From NCBI GenBank assembly GCA_028455995.1, contig JABELC010000013.1:930001-994000 (forward strand): a DNA stretch of 64,000 nt, given 5' to 3'. This document shows, piece after piece, positions 13,101-22,493 of the stretch. A model generated the notes under the pieces. That model did no database searches and was not told where the DNA came from. It saw nothing but the letters and a program-made list of their open reading frames with translations. This DNA comes from Scleromitrula shiraiana (lineage: Eukaryota; Ascomycota; Leotiomycetes; Helotiales; Sclerotiniaceae). Position numbers and translations under genes: made by a program. The stretch's first letter is position 1. The number at the start of each line of letters is the position of its first letter.

Positions 13101-13619
13101 CACTATATCCGAACGTCCCCCAATAGTGCTTTTACGACTTTTAACACCCTGTTACAATCCTCCTCATCCTCATCTCACACCTCCTTATCAAATTCACCTT
13201 CTCTCTGGAAACTTTACATTCTCTTCCTCTCCCAATATCCAAAGTACCTCCCATCCGCACCCACCACCCTCTCCGTCGCAACCCTCAACCCCAAGTCAAA
13301 ATCTAGAGTTAAATCCACCTCTCTCACATCCACAACTTCGGATTCAGCAACACGCATCCAAAGAAACAAAGCACTAATCTCGATTTTGAAAATGGCTATA
13401 ACGAAACTTCCTTGGTGTAAGGAAATATATATGTTAGGGTTCGAAGAGATTTTTAATAGAGGGGAACAGGGACAGGATGAGGAGGTGAAGGAAAAAGAAG
13501 AAGAAGAAGAAGAGATAGATGAGGAGATTGAGAGACAAATGAAGGATATTTGGAGGGTTATGGGGGAGAAGGAATTAAGAGTTCATGTTGATTTGGAGGG
13601 GATTTGGGATGAGCGGTAA
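10149..13619 (+). CDS. NRDE-2 family nuclear protein
   Basis: A single-exon gene of 1156 residues. I chose ATG 10149 (MSESKSSVPKF); the open frame extends three codons upstream to a TTG, but no earlier ATG exists. Residues 1-85 are a low-complexity RS/RE-rich tail. Then comes YGSLHRYDVPPFHRIGYG.ILGA and, near residue 280, NDIDAWIALIEHQDYLL, the conserved NRDE-2 core followed by HAT-like helical repeats. Family knowledge: S. pombe Nrl1 and human NRDE2 bind the Mtr4-type helicase and act in nuclear RNA surveillance, splicing and R-loop control. Codons about 830-1060 are extremely C-rich and G-poor and encode a Ser/Thr/Pro-rich stretch. The last 60 codons switch to G/A-rich (KEKEEEEEEIDEEI). Confidence 0.85.
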   Translation: MSESKSSVPKFASFRPKPSSTAEREPKLASRDKSDSQEQERKTHQRRHRSRSREDHRTRSRERRQKRESRESRDSREEGGDSAKPPQSEVRDVVSDIYVVDRKGDVNNLTYGSLHRYDVPPFHRIGYGHILGASRDIKIDRTYEDDKSIVLTNLRESKDNLREKYLFSKVERERPRLLKIRPQALVREPFLDHADFVPLQTSRRRKRKRSIKGSASGSESDHDETHYRSIEGKAKVPTQPLDDAFQYASDSDSSGSDVGRILKIESSVKQKNIELSRRTDQSPNDIDAWIALIEHQDYLLKGGDDRRRITNAEIRSTADIKIHMYEKALAKAQNLQDRERLLLGLMAEGAKLWEIKVQSERWAQIAKNNIDSLVLWKSYLDFRQTNFLTFQSEEVREIFTSRIASLTKSIKSASDLQLELLYQQLIYVILRLTTFLRESGFVELAVAIWQGILELNFYEPTSKISKDEATKLFGEFWEAEVPRIGEPGSLGWHTFIETSDDLAALESQIDEPENQLNGRDLFKSWVAAERSRIKASRTPARTMDETVEDDPYRVILFSDIENFLILLPKQVEHLRKSLLNAFLTFCHLPYMPDQERETSLNWSTDTFLNHGLLDCSLEYTKRNYLVKSDEGSVELKPSQASILACPISDFAMAPESVFSENWFKSFRSWREVYGGENEGPIPYTWVRNTLTQLSQIYSDDQFAEYHLAFEWRNEPTTIKKIAKNLLKQHPSSLKLYNAYAMIEWSRGNREVSIGVYTAALGMSKSISDDDKRDSIHLWKSLVWGHLEDGNIDSALQYLLSIPDGTPNLSITMSPTTLLKAQQYLSSTRDYLLSFGHPTHSIIYNELLALLTYLTSTSTVDPQSPNQGNITSALSTFTTFCTHLSTRTPNTTFHALLLHHQSMARLLHHHTQQGPYRPQTIHTHLKNSLLLFPTNSIFFTLLTAFSPPALISPLSLSTLFSTLISTSQSANSRSSPLSLYLQILRHYIRTSPNSAFTTFNTLLQSSSSSSHTSLSNSPSLWKLYILFLSQYPKYLPSAPTTLSVATLNPKSKSRVKSTSLTSTTSDSATRIQRNKALISILKMAITKLPWCKEIYMLGFEEIFNRGEQGQDEEVKEKEEEEEEIDEEIERQMKDIWRVMGEKELRVHVDLEGIWDER

Positions 13620-14151
13620 TGGGCAACTTACATTTATATGGTGAGAGGAGACAGATTTGAGAGCAATCAGAAATTGACGCTATGGGAACTGGTTCATGGA
13701 AATTAGAATATGTAATGTGGATTCAAATTGTTCAAGCTTAGATATCATGTCATGTCAATTCGAATGAAGTCAAACCAAGTCACTCAATAAAAGAAAGAAT
13801 ATGTATTTTTAACATGATTTTATGTTTCAACTACCTACTAGGCATTTTGGTTCAATGGCTCCTTCAAAATTAAACATCTACCTAGCCCGCCCCTTCTACC
13901 AACTCTTTGCATCCTGCGTCACATAAAGACGCCCATCAAACAACGCCCAACCCATATAAGAAAAGGAAAATAGGAAAGTTCATTCAATCATTCATCCGTT
14001 ATTCAACCCACAACGCCATTCCTTATGCTCCAAAAACATACCGCACACGCCAACATGCTCGCTTTTTCATTTGATCATCAAAATCATCACATCGTATTTC
14101 CCTCCACCTATTCAACTCCCCTCCCCTTTTCATCTACAATCCACCTCTCAT
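13620..14151. other. Convergent 3' region, NRDE-2 / HSP104
   Basis: This should hold the 3' UTRs of two convergent genes. It is C-rich near 13900-14140 and AT-rich before that. No gene is recognised. Confidence 0.5.
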
Positions 14152-16968
14152 TTACTCATAGAGATCCAAGTCTCCATCACTATCTCTTTCGCGCGAGTTA
14201 TTAAACATCTCTCTCGCATCATATTCATCGATTTCCATATCATCCTCGCTAGAATTTTCCTCGCTTGCTCCTTCATGGTTAGGATGCACCGTAATGTGTC
14301 CATCCCTAAGCGTTACCTTAGCAACCTCGCCATCCTTAATAGCACCTCTCAACAACAACACCGCCAGGCGATTAAGAACCTCCTTCTCAATCAATCTTGC
14401 TAACGGTCTCGCACCATAAGCCGGTGAGTAGCCGGCCGAGCCAAGATAATCGAGAACATAAGGTGAGCAGTCGATACGAATATTTCTGCCATTGTTCTGG
14501 AGACGTTTCTGAATCTCGCCCAGCCGCACATCGACGATTCTACGGATCTCTTGCTTAGTAAGTCGGTTGAAAATGATGGTGGCGTTGATACGGTTGAGGA
14601 ATTCGGGAAGGAAATAATCCCTCAAGGCTTGCTCAACCATCATCCTGGTGGTGGAGTCTATTTTACCATTGGCGGCGGTTGGACGATCGAGGAATTCCGC
14701 ACCCAAGTTAGAGGTCATGACAACGATACAGTTGCGAGCATCGATGACACGTCCTTGACCATCAGTGATACGACCGTCATCCATGAGTTGAAGGAGAACG
14801 GTAAGAACTTCCTTGGCGGCTTTCTCGATTTCATCGAATAGGAGGATAGAGAATGGTTTCCGGCGAAGAGCTTCAGTTAACTGTCCACCAGCATCATGAC
14901 CGACGTATCCTGGTGGTGCACCAATCATTCGACTAAGAGAATGTCGTTCCTGATATTCAGACATATCAAGTCGGATCATGGCTTTCTCGTCATCGAATAA
15001 AAAGTCCGCTAAAGCCTTGGTAAGGAGTGTTTTACCGGTACCGGATGGGCCACAGAACAAGAAACTTGGTGGTGAGCTTGGATTTGAAAGTCCTGCTCTC
15101 TGAAGTCGAATGGAATTCGAAACAGCCCTAACGGCTTCATTCTGTCCAACCACAACCTTTCCTAAAGCTTTCTCCATATTCAACAGCTTTTCCTTCTCCG
15201 TGGCCTTCAATCTGGTTACGGGAATACCAGTCCATCGAGCAACGATCTCATTAATTTGTTCTGGACCAACAATATCGGTGATGAGTGATCCACCAGAATC
15301 TGGGTTGGAAGAGGAACTAAGAGCAGCATCTGCAGCCTTCTTCTCCTTCTCCAACGTTCTGATGAATGCTACTTGCTCCGGAATGGCATAGTACTGAAGA
15401 TCTGCAGCCTTGCTCATATCGCCCAAACGAGTAGCCTCTTCCATCTTGACCTTTAATTGATCAAGCTTAACTTTAGCTTCTTGAATATCCTTGCCTCTCT
15501 TTCTCTCACTCTCGTATTTTTCGCGAAGAGGTCTGAGTTCTTCCTCGACATTGCTTGCATCTTCTCTTGCTTGAGCTAGACGAGCTTTTGATGCATCGTC
15601 CTTCTCTCGCGATAAAGCATGAATTTCAATCTCAAGTTGTCGATGTCTTCGCTCAAGGGCATCGATAACTTCAGGTTGTGATTCTCTAGCGACTCGAACA
15701 GCAGCTGCTGCTTCATCGATGAGATCAACAGCAGAATCCGGAAGACGTCGTTGAGTGAGGTATCGAGCAGCCAAAGTAGCCGAAGCAACAAGTGCTCCGT
15801 CGGCAATGGTTACTCCGTGATGAACCTCATACTTCTCCTTCAATCCACGAAGAATTGAGATGGTATCTGGAACGGATGGTTCCTTGACCAAAACTTGTTG
15901 GAAACGACGTTCGAATGCTGCATCCTTTTCGATGTACTTTCGGTATTCGTTAAGAGTGGTAGCACCAATACAATGGAGCTGTCCGCGTGCCAACATAGGT
16001 TTAAGCATATTGGCGGCGTCCATTCCACCTTCACCACTAGCACCAGCACCCATAAGAAGATGCATTTCATCGACGAAAAGAACAATCATCTCCTTTGAGT
16101 CTTCGATTTCCTTCAAAACGCCCTTCATTCTCTCTTCAAACTCTCCTCTGTATTTACTTCCTGCAATGATTGATCCAACATCGAGAGAAAGAAGTTTGCA
16201 AGCTGCGAGATTGTCTGGAACATCCGCATTGACAATTCGCTGAGCCAAACCCTCCACAACAGTTGTCTTTCCTACACCCGGTTCACCAATCAAAACAGGA
16301 TTATTCTTCGTTCGTCTGGACAAAATCCGAACAACTCGTCTAATTTCTTCTTCTCTCCCAATAACCGGATCAATCTTGCCCTCTCTAGCCATCGCAGTCA
16401 TATCCACAGTGAATTTCTTCAGATTCTCATTCTCCTCCTCAGCATCCGCCGTTTTGGAGTCCACTCTCCTCGTTCCTCGGATCTGTTGAACCGCATCTTG
16501 TAGTAACTTAACATTTGGCATGTTAGCCTCCTTTAAACAAGCCTGCACAGCCGGATCCTGTATTACTGCAATAATCAGATGATCCACAGCAACAAAGGAA
16601 TCCTTCTGCGTCTTCTGCAACTCCTTAGCAGCTCGCAGCAGCTTGTTGAAAGAAGGTGAAACGCCAACTTGCTCTGGAGGAGGATCTTGGGAAGGTAATC
16701 GAACGACTGCACGTTTGAGCGCTCGATCGAGTGCTTGTGGGTCTCCGTGTGCTCGTTCGACTACTTGTCGAAATAAAGATTGTGATGCAGCTCCATGAGA
16801 TGCGTTCATAGTTTGTTGTTGGTCTTTCGAAAGGTCGGGTAAAGGATCGAGGAGGGCGAGGGCAAGATGGAGGGGTAGAAGTTGAGAGGAACCATGTTGT
16901 TCGGCGTTGAACATGGCATCTTCTATGGACTTCGTCGCCCTAGTTGTAAAGGACATATCTGAAGCCAT
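14152..16968 (-). CDS. HSP104: Hsp104/ClpB-type AAA+ disaggregase
   Basis: An intronless 938-residue cytosolic/nuclear Hsp100 chaperone that threads aggregated proteins through a hexameric pore. The Clp N domain (about 1-165) begins SFTTRATKSIEDAM. The first AAA+ domain has Walker A GEPGVGKTT (228-236) and Walker B VLFVDE (about 296-301). A coiled M domain (about 410-550) contains the EIEIHALSREKDDAS register. The second AAA+ domain has Walker A GPSGTGKT (640-647), pore loop GYVGHDAGG and Walker B ILLFDEIEKA. The C-terminus is acidic (EENSSEDDMEIDEYD..DLYE), as expected for Hsp104. Met5 is an alternative start. Two perfect heat-shock half-site pairs lie upstream. The fungal orthologue is often called hsp98 or clpA. 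Confidence 0.95.
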   Translation of the reverse strand: MASDMSFTTRATKSIEDAMFNAEQHGSSQLLPLHLALALLDPLPDLSKDQQQTMNASHGAASQSLFRQVVERAHGDPQALDRALKRAVVRLPSQDPPPEQVGVSPSFNKLLRAAKELQKTQKDSFVAVDHLIIAVIQDPAVQACLKEANMPNVKLLQDAVQQIRGTRRVDSKTADAEEENENLKKFTVDMTAMAREGKIDPVIGREEEIRRVVRILSRRTKNNPVLIGEPGVGKTTVVEGLAQRIVNADVPDNLAACKLLSLDVGSIIAGSKYRGEFEERMKGVLKEIEDSKEMIVLFVDEMHLLMGAGASGEGGMDAANMLKPMLARGQLHCIGATTLNEYRKYIEKDAAFERRFQQVLVKEPSVPDTISILRGLKEKYEVHHGVTIADGALVASATLAARYLTQRRLPDSAVDLIDEAAAAVRVARESQPEVIDALERRHRQLEIEIHALSREKDDASKARLAQAREDASNVEEELRPLREKYESERKRGKDIQEAKVKLDQLKVKMEEATRLGDMSKAADLQYYAIPEQVAFIRTLEKEKKAADAALSSSSNPDSGGSLITDIVGPEQINEIVARWTGIPVTRLKATEKEKLLNMEKALGKVVVGQNEAVRAVSNSIRLQRAGLSNPSSPPSFLFCGPSGTGKTLLTKALADFLFDDEKAMIRLDMSEYQERHSLSRMIGAPPGYVGHDAGGQLTEALRRKPFSILLFDEIEKAAKEVLTVLLQLMDDGRITDGQGRVIDARNCIVVMTSNLGAEFLDRPTAANGKIDSTTRMMVEQALRDYFLPEFLNRINATIIFNRLTKQEIRRIVDVRLGEIQKRLQNNGRNIRIDCSPYVLDYLGSAGYSPAYGARPLARLIEKEVLNRLAVLLLRGAIKDGEVAKVTLRDGHITVHPNHEGASEENSSEDDMEIDEYDAREMFNNSRERDSDGDLDLYE

Positions 16969-17519
16969 GATTGCAGTATTGTGTTGTATTCAAAACGTTT
17001 GATGACTTAATCGATACGCTGCGGGGTATATTTCTGAGCTTCGAGGTTGTATTAATTAATGTACTTAGAAAGAAATTATTCGTAAATTATTCGTAATGAA
17101 AGTAACTGTACTGAACTAAACTTTTTGTTTATTGATGATTATAAAAATTGTTTCGAGAGAATAAAGTCTCGAGGTTTTTGTATACAAAATTCTCGAGGCC
17201 CATAGGATGACCTAGTTAATTCAAGAAATTACCTGCGTTGTCCTCAACATTCCAGCATTTTCTATCAGGCTGTGGTACTTTCTAGAACCCTTGTGCCTTG
17301 GAACGTCACCAGAAAAAAAAAAAAAGTTGGTACATCCTTCCAAGGGCTGTTATGGCCTGATGGTGGGGCTATAAGCCTCAAATTCAAGGCTAATTAATAT
17401 ACTTCAACTTTTTTCAAAAGACGCTAGGACATTTTTGGTTTGCAGAACTATCGAATTGTTGAAGCTGTTTCCCACAACCAGCACTCAATCCCCCTTCTCT
17501 TCCACCCCGCAATCTCACA
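16969..17519. promoter_or_regulatory. HSP104 / mL67 divergent promoter with heat-shock elements
   Basis: The divergent promoter contains TTCAAGAA (17220-17227) and TTCTAGAA (17280-17287). Both match the nTTCnnGAAn core bound by heat-shock factor, 252 and 312 bp upstream of the HSP104 ATG. The latter also lies about 230 bp upstream of the mL67 ATG. An A13 tract starts near 17312. Confidence 0.55.
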
Positions 17520-18843
17520 ATGAATGTCCGCTCCTTCTCCGATGTAGCCCGGAATTGCATCGCTGGTAATACAGCCCGCAGGGGAGTCCGCTATGCTACT
17601 ACCGTCGCAGCAGGCGAAAACACTGAACCAGAACATGGCGAGAAGATATATATCTACAGTCATTTGCAAACAAATCAAGTTGTATATTCCCTCAATAAGA
17701 GTCTAAAGGTATTTTACAATTCATATTCATCCATTTACATTCCGTTTCACTGCAATTGAACATCCAATTCATATTATTCTAAGCTAGCTACAAAAAGTAT
17801 AAAAAAACTAATACCACATAACAAACCAGAACAATGCATCCATCTCCCAACTCCCCTACAACGGCAAGAAAACCGTCCCCCGAGCCCTCCGCAAAGATCA
17901 CTGGAGCCCCCTCGCCACCATAACCTTCCCATCCGGACACGCCGCCTCGGGACTCAGCGCCTACCAAAAGCTGCGCGAATACCGCAAACTGCACGAACTA
18001 AGCTGGGATCCCGCATCCCCCGTATTCTTCGACAAGGACGGAAAAGCTCTGAGCAAGAAACTACGAGGCCGGAAATTAAACGACCAGAAGGCGAACACGG
18101 TGGCGGATATGGCGGCCGTGTTGAATGACATTCGGGAGGGGAATGACAAGATTGGATTGAAGGGGATTGGGGCGGAGAATAGTGTGGAGGTTGCGTGGAG
18201 AGATATAAATGATGCGGAGTGGGCAGAGAAGTGGGCGGATTGCGTTTATCATGATGTGATGGAATGGAGGGAGAACAATCGAGCGCCGGAGAAGAGAGCG
18301 TCGAGTAGAACCAGGGTGGATGAGCAAACCCAAAATCGGGATCAGGTTCAAAGTCGGCGTAAGGAGGTTCGCGAAATCGGAACCCAAGACACACAAACAA
18401 CCGAAGTGTTCGAGAAACCGGAAACCCCCGAGGAGAAAAAGCTCCGACACGAAACCTTCCTCGCCGAACAAACCGCCGCCAAAAGAGAACGAACCCTCAA
18501 ACATCTCGCGCTAATGGAGCGTCTAAAGGGCACAAAACAAAACTACGAAAGCCGAGGAAAATGGCAAAAAGCCGCCGAGAGATTCGCCAAGAAGGACAAA
18601 GAACCAAATAGCAATGAGGCGACAGAAGGCGCGGTGGAAGAAGAAGTGGTGGTAAAGCCTAAATTATCGAAAGAGGAGAGGAAGGCGAGACATTTGGCGT
18701 TGATGGAGGAGTTGAGGGGGACGAAGCAGGAGTATGTTAATAGGGGGAAGGGGAAGGGACGGAGGGCGGTGGTGGAGGAGATGCAGAGGGAGATTGCGGA
18801 GAGGGAGATTGCGGAGAGGGAGAGGGAGGTGGGGGTTAATTGA
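17520..18843 (+). CDS. MHR1: Mitochondrial large-subunit ribosomal protein mL67 (Mhr1)
   Basis: A 400-residue protein. Exons are 17520..17708 and 17830..18843, with a 121 bp intron (GTATTT..ACCAG). The joined sequence KSLK-NNASISQLPYNGKKTVPRALRKDHW is the conserved core of mL67/Mhr1, followed by FPSGHAASGLSAYQKLREYRKLHE. In yeast this protein is part of the mitoribosome and also acts in mtDNA recombination. The N-terminus (MNVRSFSDVARNC..ARRGVRYATT) is basic and hydroxylated, as for a matrix-targeting peptide. The long charged C-terminus holds two related blocks, HLALMERLKGTKQNY at about 286 and HLALMEELRGTKQEY at about 350. The 3' end is strongly G-rich. It is divergent from HSP104. Confidence 0.88.
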
Positions 18844-19366
18844 TTGGGTGGTTGGGTGGTTCGGTCATGATTTGCATGGATGGTTTTATCTGGCGGGACT
18901 TAAAAGGGTGTAGAGTAGATGTATATGTTATATGTATATGTATATGTATATGTATACTATGCCACCACATCACATCATATTACATCACATGACATTGGAG
19001 AAATCATAAAATAGAATTCATGTATAGTAAATAACAATCACCATCTATTTATCCGAATAGTTCAAACGAATAGTTCAAACGAATAGTTCAAACGAATAGT
19101 TCAAACGAATAGTTCAAACGAAGACCCAAGCGATCCATCCACATATACTTATTAGATATAACTACCCACAAGCAATAATATTCTCAGCATCAGAGCACCA
19201 ACAAAAAGCCATCCATCATTCCCATCCAGTCCAGCACCCACCCACTCACTACAACCAGCCAAAGAAGTAAATCCCATCATAATGCATTCATATAAGCCCT
19301 CTCAAAAATAATACCGCATCCCATTTCCAATCACCCCATCCCATTTCCAACCACCCCAGCCCAACT
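18844..19366. repeat. Intergenic with TATATG run and five 13 bp repeats
   Basis: Convergent 3' region. It contains a (TATATG)n-like run at about 18925-18957 and five tandem copies of CGAATAGTTCAAA (19054-19118). No gene is seen. Confidence 0.7.
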
Positions 19367-21033
19367 CTAAACCTTAACAGCAAAACTCTTCAAATACTCA
19401 TAATCCTTCAAGTTCTGCGTGACCGTCTCCCGAATAAGCTTCTGGCCCTCCTCGCCGTATTTCTCCCTCCACTCCCTATCCTCATCCGCTACCGATTTGT
19501 CCTTCTTTTTCTTGGACTTCTGAATTAGTTTTACGTTTTAAAATTTTAGATCCAAATCCAAATCCAAATCCAACACCGCACCTCAGAAACTTCTTGAAGA
19601 AAGAGGGAGGGGGGGGGGGGGGGGTTAAAGAAAGGGAGGACTTTGGATTTTTCTCAAGAGAAAGATAAACTCACATGTTCAGCACTTCTCGGTTTCAACG
19701 AGGTACTGTTAATAGCATCATCATGAAAGCCTCTCCACTTCTCAAACGCATCTTTAGCCTTCGTATGATGTTCCTCGGTATCCCAGATTAACATCTGGGG
19801 ACTATACTCCATGCCCACCTCTTTGCAATACGCCTTAATAATGCCCTCTGGATCATCCAGGAGATCATCTGCGTCGATAACCGTAATACTAACACCATCA
19901 CTATGACCGTCCTTTCCATTTTCGCCGGCAACAGCAGGACCGACTTGATTCTGGGCACGGAGAAAATCGAAGACTCGGCGTAGCTCATCGTATCCTGCTT
20001 CGTGGGGCATGAAGTTGTAGAAGCCGGTGACGGTGTCGAGAGGGGGGATGGTGCAGCGGTAGTAGGATGGGATGCTATTCCTAGGATGGCGGATTAGGAA
20101 GGTGAAGTGGAATTGTTTGAGAATTTCGGCGGGGACGACGGTGGGGTTTCCGGGCTCGGCTTCTGTGTCGTATGGATAGGGGGGTTTGTTTCCGTTGACT
20201 TCCCCGTTGCTGTGCCCATTGACATGACCATTGGTATGGCCGTTGGTTTCTCCGTTGGTTACTACACCTTTTTTTATGCTTTTACCTCCCAATGAAGGTG
20301 CAATTGATGCAGGTTTTCCATTTGGGGGTACGAGATAATGAGTGATATCTTTTATGAAAAGACGTTTTCCCTGCGTGATATAAGTTGCTGGCCGATAGAA
20401 AAATCCATGCATGCGGTAAATTGAACTTGGCAAAGAATGGTATGCTATTTCGAATCTACATTATACAAGGGGAAAATCTTTGATTGGCATTTGCTCTGTC
20501 CATTGGCCGGATGAGTGCGGTGGCATCAGGAAAATACAGATTCTCCCTGGGGAAATTAAAAAGAATATCATGCAGAAATTTGAGAATTCAGACACTTGTC
20601 TTGTCATCCATATTGCGGGCTTCAATACCTGACTGACAAAATACAGGTACTATTGATATAGATATCAAGGAAACCCCAGGATAATAGAAAAAGTAGATTC
20701 AATTCTAACCTCTTTACGTTCATTCTCAATTCTCTCGAAGATGGTCTTGTATGTACTATCTGCAAAGCCGCTCTGCTGACGAGCTTCTTCATCGTTCTCA
20801 TATCTTGGACTAAGTCTCTCAGGTCCGAAATAAAATGCATCTCCAAATGGTTCATGGACGCAGGAAAGGTCATCGCGAGTCATAAAAACCTATCAAGGGG
20901 AAATTGGTTAGTATTTGCTAGATATTGAAATATGTACTCGAGTATAGTATTATAAATTGATACTCACTCTTTCGAATGCTGTAGAGCATGCTCTTGGATG
21001 GGTACAACAGAAGATTGGTTTCATGGAAGCCAT
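19367..21033 (-). CDS. Sulfotransferase-like P-loop protein
   Basis: A 364-residue protein from four exons: 21033..20968, 20889..20710, 20370..19675 and 19519..19367. Introns are 78, 339 and 155 bp. Exon 1 ends with PIFCCTHPRACSTAFER, a PAPS-binding-loop-like motif; exon 2 gives VFMTRDDLSCVHEPFGDAFYFGPERLS; exon 3 has GKRLFIKDITHYLVPPNGK and FLIRHPRNSIPSYYRC, resembling the second (3'-phosphate) motif. This fits the fungal sulfotransferase/P-loop NTPase family; the substrate is unknown. Exon 3 carries an odd Asn-Gly linker (NGETNGHTNGHVNGHSNGEVNG region, about residues 120-145). The 339 bp second intron starts with the unusual donor GTTAGA, so that junction is least certain. The C-terminal exon is Lys-rich then ends SFAVKV. 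I see no link to the neighbouring cluster beyond proximity. Confidence 0.75.
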
Positions 21034-22493
21034 TTTGTCTCTTGCTATCAATGAATTTATTCAATTGATTCAACACGAATTATAGTTGTTTTATGAAGAG
21101 ATCGAGGTCAAATACCGAGAATTTATACAAAGCAGTCTATCTATATTTCAAGTAAAGCTTTGGAATTCGTCGGAAATATTGCTTCTTTTAATTGCTTGTT
21201 TTCAGGGCAATACAAACAAAGACAGGAACCGTACGATCTTTTTGAGAGATTTTTTTCGGATTCAAGTATGTAGTTAAGAGAAAAGTATGAAGACGGGGAT
21301 TAAATAGAGTGAAAGAAGAAATAAGAATTTGGGGGGGGGGGGGCAGGAGGAAGGAGGGGGGGGGGAAAGGAAAAGGTCGAAAAAGTTAAAATATCGAACT
21401 ATCAAATTCAAGCTCCAAGTTATTCAACTAACATCAAGCCTCTCTAGGTAGTGTGTGTATGTATTGTGTGTATAACAATTATTGAGAAATAAAAGATCTT
21501 AAAATCCTAAAATCCTAAAATCCTAAAATCCTTATAAAGAACTTTAGAACAAACCTTGAAAGTTTAGTAATATCATTACATCTCTTTATATAACAAGCCT
21601 TGAAGTGTAGAACATCTTCTAAAGTAATACGAAATTATAGATAATAGACATATGTAAGAAATTTGTTATTCAATCCATTCATTAATTTGATTGAACGAAT
21701 AATATAACAATTAATTGTTCTTATTACTCTTCTCTCTTACTTTACCTTATATTTACCTTATTTACCTGATGTTTGTACCGTCAAGTCTCTTGTGATGAAT
21801 ATTATTTGATAGGTTCTTGTCAGAAGTTGTCAGTGTTTCTCTCATGTTATACAGTATGTATGACGACGTCAGCCATGCTCTCTAATTCTTACTTTAGGTA
21901 ATAGTCAATTATTGCCCCCACCTCCACCAGCTCCTTATAGAATTTTGATGCCCCTCCATGATACTACCTTTTTTTTGGTTTTTTTTTTTTGCTTTTTTTT
22001 TTTGGCCGAGATTGTGGCGGGGGGATGATCAAAATTTTGTTCAAGGATTTGAGGTTGTGAAACGGATGGTTGCTATTGTGGCTTGCTTGCTCTTGAGCTG
22101 ATCAATGTGGAAGGACGGAGAATGATGATTGATGCGTAGAATAGATGGATGAAAGAATGCTCAAGTTTCGTGAAGACATTTACTTATTATTTGTCTTGTT
22201 GGGATTTGGAGAATTTCAAAATTGGATGGATGAGATTAGTTAAGATGCCCCTGTTTTTGAAGTAAATCATCTCGATAGGAAGAGCACGGGCATGCATTAG
22301 GTAAGATTTACGAGGGAGAGAGAATTCATATAGGATTGACTTACAATCAATTACCATTCCATTCGCTGGATGAAAAAATTATTCTACTCAATTAAAATTC
22401 GACTCTAATAATGAAATAATGAAGACGTCCAATTTCTAGGACTGTTCCAGAAATACCTACACCATATCTTTTTATATCCTTCTATTTTCATCT
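21034..22493. repeat. AT-rich intergenic tract with homopolymers
   Basis: 1.46 kb without a recognisable gene. It holds G13 (21331-21343), a second G run near 21356-21365, four TAAAATCC-type 9 bp repeats near 21500-21530, and T-rich runs near 21970-22003. It separates the conserved left block from the accessory region. Confidence 0.7.

Noticed and set aside
14071..16243. Plus-strand open frames within HSP104
   Set aside because: Antisense of a clear chaperone gene.
19054..19118. Five 13 bp direct repeats as a CRISPR array
   Set aside because: Units are directly adjacent with no spacers and the genome is eukaryotic.
19367..21033. Sulfotransferase-like gene as a member of the RiPP cluster
   Set aside because: Separated by 1.46 kb of gene-free DNA from the exporter, with no functional link; kept outside the cluster.
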